Assembly (NCBI GenBank): GCA_030770545.1
Contig: JAUCMP010000030.1
Location: 4,317,001-4,381,000, forward strand
Reading direction: 5' to 3'
DNA: 64,000 nt
Source: Macropodus opercularis
Lineage: Eukaryota > Chordata > Actinopteri > Anabantiformes > Osphronemidae
Of the stretch, positions 19,970-30,089 are shown one piece after another. The notes under the pieces were generated by a model. It saw only the letters and a program-made list of their open reading frames with translations. It was not told the DNA's origin and did no database searches. Made by a program: the position numbers and the translations under genes. Every line of letters begins with the position of its first letter. Within the stretch, counting starts at the first letter, position 1.

Positions 19970-20639
19970 AGTTTGACCAGATTTCCCCCGCTTTGCTGCT
20001 CCTCAACCAAAAAAGAGCCTGTTTGTGGACTGACCTGACAGAGACAGTGAAAGATGGCACAGTGTGGCATGAAGAACAGGTGGGGACGTGTCTCCCTTTC
20101 ACCCCAATCAAAGCGTAGGCTGCAGATGGAGAGCCAACGGCTAAGGCCAGGAAAAGTATCTCGAGTCGCCTTCAGAGCTTCCTGTGTTTCATCATCATCA
20201 TGTTCATTGACATGCTTCATAGCATTCAAGAACAGACTATAAAAACCTGCACAGGAAGATGTTCATGGTCCTCCCTGAACTAATGGCATTTATTGCAATT
20301 GTCATCTTGCGGGTGATTACCAGGGTTCCATCACGTAGTACCTTGGTAATGGTTGCTGGTGGCTTGTTTGTATGTGTGGGGGAGGGAGAGCTGCTAAAAG
20401 CAGAGAACTTGAGTCTCCTGGATGATTGAGAATCTTCACAGACTTGATTTACCATTTAATTCTTCATTCACGGATTCAATTCATTCTCACATTGAAATGT
20501 AGGGTCTTGCCCAGGTATAAAAAGATATGAATTAACACATCTAATTGCACGCTGCTTGCTCTCAGATGAGAGGTAATTCCTTTTGTACCCAGGTGGATAA
20601 AATCTCACTGCACATAGCCTACTACTTCAGTGCCCTCAA

Positions 20640-21480
20640 GAATTCTGTGGTGTACGACTCGCTGCTGTTTCCTGCAGTATATTGCAACTAAACCTGACAA
20701 GTTTGGGATCATGTTTTGGGTGGCTTGTGACCTAAAATCCAAGTACATTTGTAGCGTCCTCCCATATCTTGGCAAGGATCCTAGTCGTCCCAGTGGAGAG
20801 AGACTGACTGAAAATGTAGTGATGAGGCTGATGGAACCATTCAAGGGCAGAAATGTTACCACGGACAATTTCTTCACATCGCTGTCACTTGCGCATAAAC
20901 TTCTTAGCCGTAAAACTACGTACTACGCTGACGGCGTATGCGCCCAAACGGAAGAAGACCGTCTACATTCTTAGCAGCATGCACAGCGTGATTCAGACTG
21001 AGAATACCACCAAAAGGAAGCCAAACACTGTCACCCTTTACAACACCACAAAGTGCGGCGTGGATGTGATGGACCAGATGGTGCGGGAGTACACTGTCCG
21101 CACAGGGACACGGCGCTGGACAGTTGCCGTGTCCTATAACATGGTTGACATGGCAGCACTGAATGCACATGTGCTGTATCAAGCAGGCACCGGAAGGCAT
21201 GAAAGACGGGTGGACTTCCTGGTGGAGCTTGCAAGAGAGCTTGCAACTCTCATATGTGTGCGAAGAAGGCAAGAAAAGAACAATTGCTTTGGACCCAACC
21301 CTCCACACCAAGCCCTGGAAAAAGAGCCATGTGTCAGGTCAAACACCAAGGCAAGAACAATCATGCCACTGTGCGATGTGTTCACTGCTACAGATACACA
21401 TGTGGTAAATGCAGACGGGAGATACCATGGCAGTGCCAGGATTGTGAGCGATTGCTGGAATGTACTCACTCACTTTTTAA
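20640..21480 (+). pseudogene. piggyBac-family transposase remnant
   Basis: In frame one from about 20660: FLQYIATKPDKFGIMFWV, ACDLKSKYICSV (first catalytic Asp), YLGKDPSRPSGERL, and VTTDNFFTSLSLAHKL (second catalytic Asp). In frame two: APKRKKTVYILSSMH, then CGVDVMDQMVREYTVRTGTR (third catalytic Asp, near 21060) and WTVAVSYNMVDMAALNAHV. In frame three from 21254: VRCVHCYRYTCGKCRREI and QCQDC, the C-terminal cysteine-rich domain. All three catalytic aspartates can be seen, but two frame changes and the lack of an N-terminal domain make the gene inactive. Confidence 0.93.
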
Positions 21481-21777
21481 TATTATTTGTAAATATGTGT
21501 ACAAATGGTTGGTTTCTTTAATTCATTTTGTACTGTTTTTATCAATAAATCTTTGCAACAAAGGAAAAAAGCATGTGGTGATTTCTCCCTAAGATGCAAA
21601 GTGAAACACAAGTTTCCTTGAGGTGGCTCAGCGTGGCCCCACGTTGTTTACATAACAAAAGCCATCGTTCACAGCTAATTAAGGATATTAGCCTAAAACC
21701 TTCAGGCCGATCGGCCCGCCGGCGGGTTTTATAGGTAGAAAGGCCAAATGGCCCATCTCTGGGACTTCTAGTGTTAA

Positions 21778-22274
21778 TCAAACGAGCCCAACGAACTTTA
21801 CAGTAATTGATTAGGGAGAAACCCGTGATTTCGACTTCGACGGGCCTCAGATGCTCTACACCCTGGACACACTGGACGGGTCTTCACTGCTCAGGCTGGA
21901 CTGATGACAGGACTCTGACTAGTTTAGTGAGAGACCTGTCAGGCGAGTCTTGGCCTGGGAGGTCGAAGCGTGGAGGAGTAGCGTGAGAGACCTGAAGAAG
22001 GTTCCTGCTGCTGCGACTGCACATCCACCGCTGGACTCGTTTTGTCTAGACTTATAATAGTAGTAATATAGATTAGGTTTCTGTGTAACAGGTTAGGTTA
22101 AGATAACTTGCGTTCAATTGATTTAGGTTTACTTAAGTTGAATGTATTAAGTTGAGATCTGTGATGGGTTAGTGAAGGCAAGTATCAGTTTTTTATTGAA
22201 CTTGTCTCGATATACTGTTCATGTGATGTTAGGTTGACCTCACTAACGTTTGTGTTCTCCGTTTTTTTTTTTTC
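21778..22274. other. No recognisable gene
   Basis: Flank of the piggyBac insertion. It continues in copy 2 directly after the empty TTAA at 59667. Confidence 0.45.
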
Positions 22275-22500
22275 TCCTCCTTGAACCGACACCTTATCGC
22301 GGTGGAGGAGTTCGTGTGCCCGTGTGACTCTAGCAGCTGTGCTGTCTGGGCTAAATGCCCCCGGCAGGGTCTCCCATGACAAACGGGTCCTGGGCGACGG
22401 GCCAGACTAAGACTAAGGTTCATCTGTCGCCGGAGGAGGCCCAGAGGAAGACCAGGACTCACTGGAGGGACGATGTCTGTCAGCCAGCCTGGGAAGGTTA
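22275..22500 (+). pseudogene. Fish LINE fragment (two joined pieces)
   Basis: The first piece (CCTTATCGCGGTGGAGGAG to GGTCTCCCATGACAAACGGG) matches a region common in fish LINE 5' parts. The second (GAGGAAGACCAGGACTCACT, GGAGGGACGATGTCTGTCAG, CCAGCCTGGGAA) matches the 3' coding region of RTE/Rex-like elements, where active copies encode an Arg-rich block followed by the W-R-D motif. Only short parts remain, with no open frame. Confidence 0.6.
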
Positions 22501-23142
22501 AAGGTCATTACACCTGATGCTGACACGTGCTACTGATGGGGCTTTATTTAGTGCTGCCGGACACTTACACCAAGTCCTGAACGAGACCTTTCTGATGCAG
22601 CGTCTTTTGCTTCTCGCCCCATAACCTGGGTTAATATCTATGTGTTGTTTCATTCCAGCCGCTGACACTTTCATCCTGTCTCTGTGTAACCCACATTAAA
22701 TGATGAAGAATATTGATTTAGTTTTTTGCGTGTGTTACACCAGTAGGTGGCAGAATTGGCCTGTTGAGGATAAGTTCGATACAATCTATAGGGTTTTCTG
22801 TCAAAAATTCCAGGGATGAGAAGGCGACTGCATGTTTGAGGGTCCGATTTTGGGTCTGGCTGAGAAAAGAAAAGTTTGTGGCACTAAAGGCCCAGGTTCT
22901 GTTTGGTCTTAAACTGGAATGTTCTGAGTACTTGGGTCGAAGTAACGTTGGCCTGGAAGTTGCGCAGCGATAGCTGAGCAGCGGCGGTTCGACGGGCGGA
23001 TCGTGGGAACTGCAGCGGCGCCGGAGCAGATGAGCCCTGTGTTCACAGAACGATAGGACAAGTTTGAAACACACTACCCGGGTAGATGGACTTTGTTTTA
23101 TTTTCTTGCCATGTGGTTGCATTTTGTTTATCAGAGCTCTGA
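22501..23142. other. No recognisable gene
   Basis: A minus-strand frame of 134 aa (23122-22718) is present in both tandem copies but shows no recognisable domain. The composition is mixed. I make no call. Confidence 0.4.
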
Positions 23143-23793
23143 ATGTTATAAATATGTTGCATCTACATAATTAAATGCCAGAAATCTCACTGGTTCAGTT
23201 AAACATATGAGTGTGATATTCTGTTAGAGGATATGGAGCATAATCATTGTCCTCTCTGTGTTTGGTCCTGTCTGTGTCTTTGTGACCTGTAACCTTTTCT
23301 TGCTTTTACTTTTATAAACATGGAACGATTTCTAGTATTAGAGGAGAGTGGTTTTACCACCTATGTCAGGAGGAGGTTTTGCAGATCACATTTATTGCTT
23401 AACGGCTCCATAGGTATTTGACACCACATGGAGCTGTTCACTATCTTGCTATGCCTGCATGCATCTTTTACGACTTGTAGTGTTTGGGAAAGGGGGTCTC
23501 AACCCCCTTCATCAAAGGAGGAAGCTTCACAACCTATGTATATGTTATCTACCATATATGGACTTGTCTTGTACTTTATTGCACCAGATGTAGAAGGAGT
23601 GACTTTCATACTGATCTCAATAAAGGACCCGTGTGCGAGAGAGGAGTTCGGAGTTCTCCAGCTGGCCACTAAGTTGTTGTGTTCAGAGAGGCTCCCCTCG
23701 TGCACGAGTAAAAAGAAGCTGAGATTCTCGAGTTTGTCTTCATGTGTCAGGTGTCTCTGCGATTGTTTAAGTGTTGGCAGGTTAGACCCAACA
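23143..23793 (+). mobile_element. Possible solo LTR
   Basis: The segment starts TGTTA and ends AACA, holds an AT-rich promoter-like part and an AATAAA signal at about 23618 followed by GGACCCGTGTGCGAGAG, a layout like the R/U5 region of a retroelement LTR. I see no target-site duplication and no internal coding region next to it. The call rests on layout only. Confidence 0.3.
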
Positions 23794-25295
23794 TATTCTT
23801 TTTCTTTCCTCCGCTCCTCCTTGGGAAAAGAGCCCAGTGAGTAACCAATCGGCCGCTGTGTGTCAAGGCGTTGGTTACATCTGCTTCAGAACCAGTACAG
23901 AACCACGGCTCATCTGCAGGATTGTGCAGCGGTGCCATCGCCTTCCTTTTCATGTGCTGCTTTTGTTAGAAGTGGCTCCAGAGTCATTGGCCCAGCGGTC
24001 GTCTCACCCTCACAAGCTGATCCTCTCTGTAACACAGGCTCATGTAGAGACTCTGCACTTTGCTGCTTTTCTTCTAGTAAATGTTGGCACATTCAGCTAC
24101 TTTGCTGCTGTTGTTTAGCTGAAGTTTGCACTAGTGGCTCACAGTTTCTTGTTTTACTGTTTCCTCCGCCAGGAAAGGACGACCACGAGTCACCTCTGCT
24201 GCTGAGGACGAGTCCGTCCGAGTCACCGGCCTCCGAAAAGCTACCGGCAGCTCAGCTCAGAGCCACGTTGAAGGCCACACCGAGTTCTAGTGGCAGCTGT
24301 GAATGCAGACGGACACAGCGACTCCACTACCGCTGTCCACACTCTGGGCCCACGCTCCACCATGTGCTCACTCCTTCGGTGGGGAACATCCTTCACTCCT
24401 CCACCAGGGACAGGAACTCTCCGCCAAGCAGGAGCACACGCCACCCGTCACCGCTTCAGAGCCGTGGCCTCGCGCTCGGAGGAGCTGGTTCTCGCTCGTC
24501 ATCGCCCAAGCTGAGGTCACCGAGGTGCTGGGAAACTCCTCGTGGCGAGGATTCAAGGCTTGGGATTCACTGGTTATTCACATTCACTGTATTATTCACT
24601 CATTCATCCCAGGTTCTACTGCAATCAGAGCCACGAGTCATTTCAGAGCCTGACCGAGCCCTTTGTGAAGTGTTGCAGCCAAAACTAACTCGGGTGCCTG
24701 CTGTTCGCTGCCACCGTCACTCATTTCATGTGTTTGCGTTCCACTGCCGCTGGTCCAGATAGAAGGTGGGTAACAAACTGTCAGTCGCATGTTTCCTTAA
24801 TGTGAGTAGTCTGCTGTGTGGGTGCAGGACTGTGCTCTACTGTGGACAGTAGGTGGCGCCGTGAGGCTGAGGTTGGAGCTGGAGCCAGGACTGAGTCTGG
24901 CTGGTTCCTTCATCAAGGCAAGATGCTCAGCTCAGCCTCTGAAGGAGCATCTGAGTCTACAGCAGCTTCACTAGGATGGATCAGAGCGACCAGGACCATC
25001 TGGAACCATCGCGTTACATTTTGTTAGTAGTTTGATGTTTACCAGGATAACAAAAGGTTTTCTGCTTGTTTGTGCCAGTATTGAGCATAATAGTAGGATT
25101 AGGCCAAATCAGTGTGTGTGAGTTCAGCAAAGAGAGCTCTAAGTTACGGAGGTCTTTGAAGGCCGCGCTGCGCCCCTTCCCTCGCTCACTACACGCTGAG
25201 CCGAGGAAAGGTCGTCGTCGTCTTTTCAATTCCTCCGTCTTCAGGGCGTTTACATCAGCCTGGTTTTAAAGCCGAGAGGGCGTCTGCTGCTCCAA
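23794..25295. other. No recognisable gene; 300-aa open frame rejected
   Basis: A plus-strand frame runs from 23860 to 24762, but a 19-bp difference in copy 2 (near 62036) breaks it and no domain is visible. A T-rich acceptor-like site with CCTCCGCCAG lies at 24163-24172. Otherwise I see nothing I can support. Confidence 0.45.
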
Positions 25296-25411
25296 GCTGG
25301 TCTGGAGGCTGCTGTGATGTTTGGCAGCACGGGGAGAGCTCTGGGTGTTTCCAGACAGCAGGGCTAGCGACGGGTTTGAGCTGGGGGAGGGTCCGACGCA
25401 GGAGGCGCGAA
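25296..25411 (+). repeat. Dispersed repeat, paralogue of 9766-9895
   Basis: It shares three long identical blocks with 9766-9895, including GTGATGTTTGGCAGCACGGG. The downstream sequences differ. Confidence 0.75.
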
Positions 25412-25659
25412 GCAGTGGTAGTGATGCTGGTTTGGTCTGGAGTATGTGGAGCCTGGCTTCCAGACTGGAAGAAGCACAGAGACGGACTCTCCCCACGCTC
25501 CAAGTGACGTCCTGGTGGCAGGCGACCTGTGAGCCGACCCCGCAGCTTCGTCAAAGCTCACTGGCTTTTCAGGCTGCTCTGCAGATGAGACTCCAGTCCC
25601 AGCGTGTGAGCTTCACACAGAGGTCAAGGTACAAGTGACACAGTACCGGATAAGGAGGA

Positions 25660-26030
25660 CTTGACTTGACATGTACAACAAGAGACTCCCGCTGACCTCC
25701 CACAGGTCCTCCACAGAGCATCACGACCTGCTCCATCAGCACACGGCGGCTCAGACGAAAGCTGTCCAGGGGCGATGGACACGTCTGGAAGATCGTGGGC
25801 CGTGCAACGCTGGGCCCTGTACATGTGTCGAGTAGTATTTCACGGTGATTTGAAAACGGTTGTTTTCAACCTGCCCCTTTAAACGAGCTGATTTGTTTGT
25901 CTTTTCAATTGCTCCTGTAGTTTACGTGGTTTGTTTTGATGCTGAATGGATGGATGACTGCTGCACTTTGACACTTGATGTTTTTGTCGCGCATGTTGCA
26001 GTGACAATAAAATGTCTTCTCTTCTCTTAA
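25660..26030 (+). mobile_element. Degraded L2-like LINE 3' end
   Basis: Around 25710-25800 the DNA resembles the C-terminal coding region of L2-like elements (CATCACGACCTGCTCCATCA, then GAAAGCTGTCCAGGGG) with broken frames. It is followed by a tail with TTGCAGTGACAATAAAATG and TCTTCTCTTCTC, the typical L2 terminus. A similar tail (GTGACAGCGACAATAAAG) ends the LINE at 35689. Confidence 0.6.
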
Positions 26031-26164
26031 AAGGCATGTGGTTGAGTCGCACAGAAGCTCTTGTTTCACTAGTCCAGCCATCACCTACCGCCTCCAGACG
26101 TCCTCCTCTGCTGCAGGTCACACATTGGATAGCATGTAAATGAAGGGTCAGTAAATGAGTTATT

Positions 26165-26450
26165 CATTGTTTCATTTCTCTAGCGTCCATTCACAACAGC
26201 AGTTGTCTCAAGGCACTTTACAAGCAAGGTTTGAGATCAAACACAGCGAAGCGTTTAAATGCAATCAATCAGTAAGTTCTAATCTTAATATATAGACGTT
26301 TATAGAGATATTAAAAGCAATATACTCTGCCTCCAGCAGAGCCAGGCCCAATGTGGCGAACATCCGCCTTGAGGGGGTACAGAAGAGAGAGACAACGTAG
26401 TGGTCAGAGACGTCCCAACTCAGAGGAATTGAAGCCGAGGCAGCATTAGG
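26165..26450 (-). mobile_element. Fish LINE 3' UTR (minus strand), same family as 10351-11205
   Basis: The block TTTCTCTAGCGTCCATTCAC followed by GTCTCAAGGCACTTTACAAG corresponds to TCTAGCGCCAATTC and CAAGGCACTTTAC at 10380-10425. The rest, to about 26450, is diverged 3' UTR. No coding part remains. Confidence 0.75.
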
Positions 26451-27656
26451 TTCAAATAATCAAACATGAATGAGAAATATGCAAAGGCAGGCAAACAAAG
26501 TCACCTCTCTCTCCTGCAGGGAGACGCTCACAGGAAGTGGGGAAGGACGGAGCCTGGGAGACGCTGGCTGTGTCCCCCAGCACAGCTCACATCTCCCCCG
26601 TCTCCTTCTAGGGAGGTGGTTTAAACCCGGAACAAGCGTCACAATGTGGAGATTTCATACCAACAACTGTTTTGTCTAAGAGCCAGATTGTCTTCGGACC
26701 CAAGGCCAGCAAGCCTGCACAGCCTAGACAGGACCTGTTCTACTCTATTCTCAACCCTTTAGCCTGAACCACACGTATATGTGCTACATATGTATTCCAC
26801 TACAAATGAACTAATTATGCATGGACTTTTTCCACCACAACGACACGACAAGAGGAAGCCGGCAGCAACAGGACAAACCCTGGGACAACGTAAGGCACAG
26901 TCACGATACTTTCTACAACAGGCAAATTATTCATTAATTAACAAAAGAGCAATTTACCACAAAGCCAAATGTTCATGTTTTCAGCTATGTCACAGCCTCC
27001 ACCGCTTCCTCTCTGCCAGGTCGACAGCGGGTAACCGCCTCACCAACGGAGTGTGACAGTGGACAAAGCAAAGGATCAGGCCACCGCCCTGTTCATCCAT
27101 GGACACAACGTTTCTGAGAATGGAGAACAACGCTGCGCTTTCCAAAACCACTGCCCTGCACCCACGGGGTAAAAAGTGAGACTGCAAGGAATAACTGCAG
27201 CCCCAGCAGCCTGTCAGCTCCTCCATCAGAGGGCCAGGAGGAAGAAGGAGCAAGGAACCACAGGCGTCTGCTGCGCGGAGCAACCGGAGACACTGGAAGG
27301 CGAAATCCCAGAGTTGATGCTGTACTGGAGGCGAGGTCCCGTCTCGAGGAGCCTCTCATCCAAAGAGCTGAAGACCCACTGAAACGGTGGGAGGCCGAGG
27401 CTTCGAGGATACTTCACTGCCGTTCCAACGCGAGCCACGTGGACGAAATATTGCCCTCAAGGTATCGGCATCGCAAAGATGAATACGTACTATAAAAAAT
27501 GGCCAAAAAGGCTTCAGTCTACCCACGACCGGTTAAGGTGATGCTAGGAAGACGTCAGTCCCTCAGAGAGAGTCTCCTCAAAAACAGGACCGATAATCCC
27601 TGAGGCCCGTCCAAGCTGTGGCTTCTGGTATTTCTGGTTCAAATGTGAAACAGTAG
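26451..27656. other. No recognisable gene
   Basis: A fragment of repeat module B lies at 26877-26908 (GGACAACGTAAGGCACAG, CACGAT). Several short frames on both strands carry no recognisable domain. The region may be the decayed interior of an LTR element, given the LTR-like end that follows; this is speculative. Confidence 0.4.
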
Positions 27657-28121
27657 TGACTGCGTGTAATGGAATTTTTACTATATGTGACAGAACTGTG
27701 ATGCATATTACTTGATATATCCTCATATGTATTGGCTTTTATCTGTACTAAGTGAAGTAATCATAGAGTGAGTTATATACCTGCTTACAGAAATGTTTGA
27801 GAACAACGAGCCTTCTCTTCTGCCTTGAGAAAGGGAGGTAAGCTTTCGAGCTAGGTGGGGAGACACTGTCTAGTTCAAATTGGTTTACGACATGGGGCCA
27901 TGGTGAGAGCACGGCAGCAGAACTTTGATTTACTTTGTTTCTGTTACACTTTCCCCCTGGTACAAGACAGTGACTGACCCTTAGTTGTGGGCTGATGAGT
28001 CTGAGTTACACTCAGGCAGGACAGCTTTGCACTGACTCTGTGTACTTCTCTTCTTGCAAGAGTAAAAGACAACACGAAGACAACTTTGATTGGGTTTTGA
28101 TTCATTCACCGGTTCCTAACA
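27657..28121 (+). mobile_element. Possible LTR
   Basis: The segment begins TGACTGCG and ends CCTAACA, and has CTTGCAAGAGTAAAAGAC and GATTCATTCACCGGTTCC in a U5-like position. No target-site duplication, primer-binding site or polypurine tract could be confirmed. Confidence 0.25.
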
Positions 28122-28339
28122 GGTTTTTGCCTCCACACTGCGCAAAAACAAGGCTTTTATGAAAACGCAGAATAAACAAATGTTCAGAAACACGCAAACC
28201 GTTCACAGTTGCTAAGTTAGGCTCAAATATAATAGTTAATATATTCAACGACGAGCCGACTCTTTGAAGAGAGTCAGGCCAAAAGAGTGGGACAAAGCCC
28301 AGAGTAGTAGTTTGGTTGCAGTGAATGCGGCCGCCACAT

Positions 28340-28450
28340 ACACAGCCCCCTAGCGGTATTCTGACACGTGATTGGGGGATTGAAGCGTCACGTCAGTGCT
28401 TCTGTAATGTGATTGGCTGTGGGCGGGAAGACGAGTTCCGACAACGCAGG
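28340..28450 (+). promoter_or_regulatory. Promoter-like cluster: two CCAAT boxes, E-box, CRE halves, GC box
   Basis: The segment holds CACGTG (28365-28370), two inverted CCAAT boxes as ATTGG (28371 and 28412, 41 bp apart), tandem CGTCA half-sites (28386-28395) and GGGCGGG (28421-28427). It is followed by a GC-rich stretch with a plausible first exon. No TATA box is seen. This is the arrangement of a housekeeping-type fish promoter. Confidence 0.55.
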
Positions 28451-28727
28451 CTAATAGTTGACGCTGATAATGACCGAGGACCAGAGTTTCCGCTTTCAGC
28501 TGTGTAGCGGTTGTTGTAGCCACCGCAACATGAAGTTGAACACAGCAGAAGCCTGTTGACGGCCATTAACCCTGAACGTGACCATGAAGAGGCAGGTGTC
28601 GTTGATCCAGCTGTTCGGGCTAACCAGCTAGCTAGCTAGATAGCCAGCCAGCTAGCCGGTAGCCTCGCAGCTACACCGGGCACAGCAGCGAGGAGCAGCC
28701 TGGACTGTGACCTTGACCCGCCGCCAT
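28451..28727 (+). other. Candidate 5' exon ending in a split start codon
   Basis: The exon would run from the promoter-like cluster to a consensus donor (GTGAGTAC) at 28728. The last bases are GCCGCCAT, so an ATG in ideal Kozak context would be split AT/G by the intron; the codon could be completed only if the next exon begins with G. Upstream lies a short open frame (28584-28631, starting MKRQVSLIQLF) and a GCTA tetranucleotide run (28618-28660). I could not find the following coding exons in the window. Confidence 0.4.
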
Positions 28728-28740
28728 GTGAGTACTCAGA

Positions 28741-29129
28741 TGCTTCCAAGGCTGGGACGTCACAGAAAAGTCGATTTGCAGAGATGCGGGAGGACGAACA
28801 TTTAGTTTCCCTCTCAAGTCCGACCTTTGATTGACAGCTTCATTAACGTCCTGCTAACACAAAGAAAAACCCTCAGAACAACCTCGACGTGTATTTGTAC
28901 CGTGGTACTGAAATGCACATTGTTCATTCGGTGTAGTCGTTGACTCCAACACAGCTGCTGTGCTGAGAGCAGACTGGCCTGTAGGGTGGAGACCAGTTGA
29001 TGGAGAAAGCATCACAGAGGTCGTCTAGATTTGATGAAGCCTGGTCATGATGTGCTTTGCAAGGTGGTGGTCATACGCGTGTTGCTGAGTCCACAGCCTA
29101 TAGTCCCGCCTGATGTGAAGACGTGTCCC
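28741..29129. other. No recognisable gene
   Basis: Between the candidate first exon and the immunoglobulin-like pseudogene; nothing supported. Confidence 0.4.
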
Positions 29130-30075
29130 GTAGCGTGAGGCTGCCTGACCGTGACGCTTCTCTTCACGCGCTGCTTCCTTAGACGCTGTGTGACCGACGC
29201 TGGTCTGGTTCGGGACCATGCGACTGTGGTTGAGTCTCCAGATTAGGCTGATCAGTGGAGAGTTGGAGACGGTGCAGGGGATGGTGCTGTCACTGCTGGA
29301 GCCACTGATAGAAACTGAAATGATGCAACTCAAATATTAATGTAATACAGTGACGTGTGTAGTTTCTGGGCCTTGTGAGATTCATCGAACGCTCACCCAG
29401 GCTCTCCTCCCGTTTGTGCTGCTGACGGTGCAGCTGTCGTCCACATCGGTAGCATCGTGTGAGCGTAGCAGAGAGCTGCGGGTGTAGCAGAGCGGCTGTT
29501 CAGTCCGCTGGGCTGTGGTTGTGCTGTGGAGGGCGGTGGTGGACCAGCTGAGTCCAGGTTTAGGGTGGATCCCCTCTGAGCTGCAGCTCATCCAGTTTCC
29601 TACCTGCTCCAGGTGGACTTTACAAACAAATGGATTGACGCAGCTTTGAATTAATGAGGATTATTTTACTCAGTGGAAGTAAAACCTACCTACCTATCGT
29701 TCAGTGGCTTTATTTTGTGTAAACACACACACGCAGAAGCTTCACTTTGGAGACTGGAGCTGGAGAATGAAAGGTTGTGTCAGATAGTTTGTGTGTTTGT
29801 CTCACCGGACACTTTTAAGTAGATAAATGAGTCCTTGTTACTGGTTCTGGTGCTGGTCAAGCACTGGAATCTGCCCTGGTCCTGAACCTTGACCCCCGTC
29901 AGCTGCAGTGAGGCGTTTCCTCCGGAGATCTGATCCTGGAACAGTGACGTCCTGCCTGTGAAGCGCTGGTCCTGGTTTGTGAGCTGGTCTCAGTAGTCAT
30001 GGCAGGAGTGGACATGAAGGTCACATCAAGGTCAGCGTCTCCCTGAAAGTTTCCATGGCAACACACGACGCAAAC
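29130..30075 (-). pseudogene. HHLA2/B7-like immunoglobulin-family pseudogene (three Ig exons)
   Basis: On the minus strand three exon-like blocks follow each other. Exon one (30075-29806) encodes a V-set domain: FQGDADLDV, then in another frame QDQRFTGRTSLFQDQISGGN, LQLTGVKVQDQGRFQCL and a GTGAG donor. Exon two (29617-29397) encodes a C-type domain: SCSSEGIHPKPGLSWSTT and DVDDSCTVSS, ending at a GTGAGC donor. Exon three (29314-29130), after a TTTCAG acceptor, encodes STIPCTVSNSPLISLIWRLN, then shifts frame (TIGCGLSNTRM). Family members are membrane B7-type ligands acting on lymphocytes. Frameshifts in exons one and three, and no visible signal-peptide or membrane exon, point to a pseudogene. 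Confidence 0.75.
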
Positions 30076-30089
30076 ATTCATACAGAATT

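Larger units (their letters stand above)
19764..21773 (+). mobile_element. piggyBac-like transposon, 2,010 bp, present in copy 1 only
   Basis: The element has 19-bp perfect terminal inverted repeats (CACTAGAAGTCCCAGAGAT at 19764-19782; its reverse complement at 21755-21773) and is flanked by TTAA at 19760-19763 and 21774-21777, the target duplication specific to piggyBac. Copy 2 has a single TTAA at 59664-59667, the exact empty site. Inside lie transposase remnants (20640-21480) and a 61-bp direct repeat (19909-19969 and 20349-20409). The N-terminal third of the transposase is not recognisable, so this is a non-autonomous derivative that may have been moved by a helper in trans. Confidence 0.97.

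Noticed and set aside
19954..20229. Minus-strand acidic peptide inside the piggyBac element as an inverted N-terminal piece of the transposase
   Set aside because: Orientation is opposite to the transposase remnants and the similarity is limited to an Asp-rich run.
23860..24762. 300-aa plus-strand open frame
   Set aside because: No recognisable domain, and a 19-bp difference in copy 2 breaks it.
28584..28631. Start of a transposase- or PIP-box-like protein (MKRQVSLIQLF)
   Set aside because: The frame stops after 16 codons in a GCTA repeat; treated as an upstream open frame.
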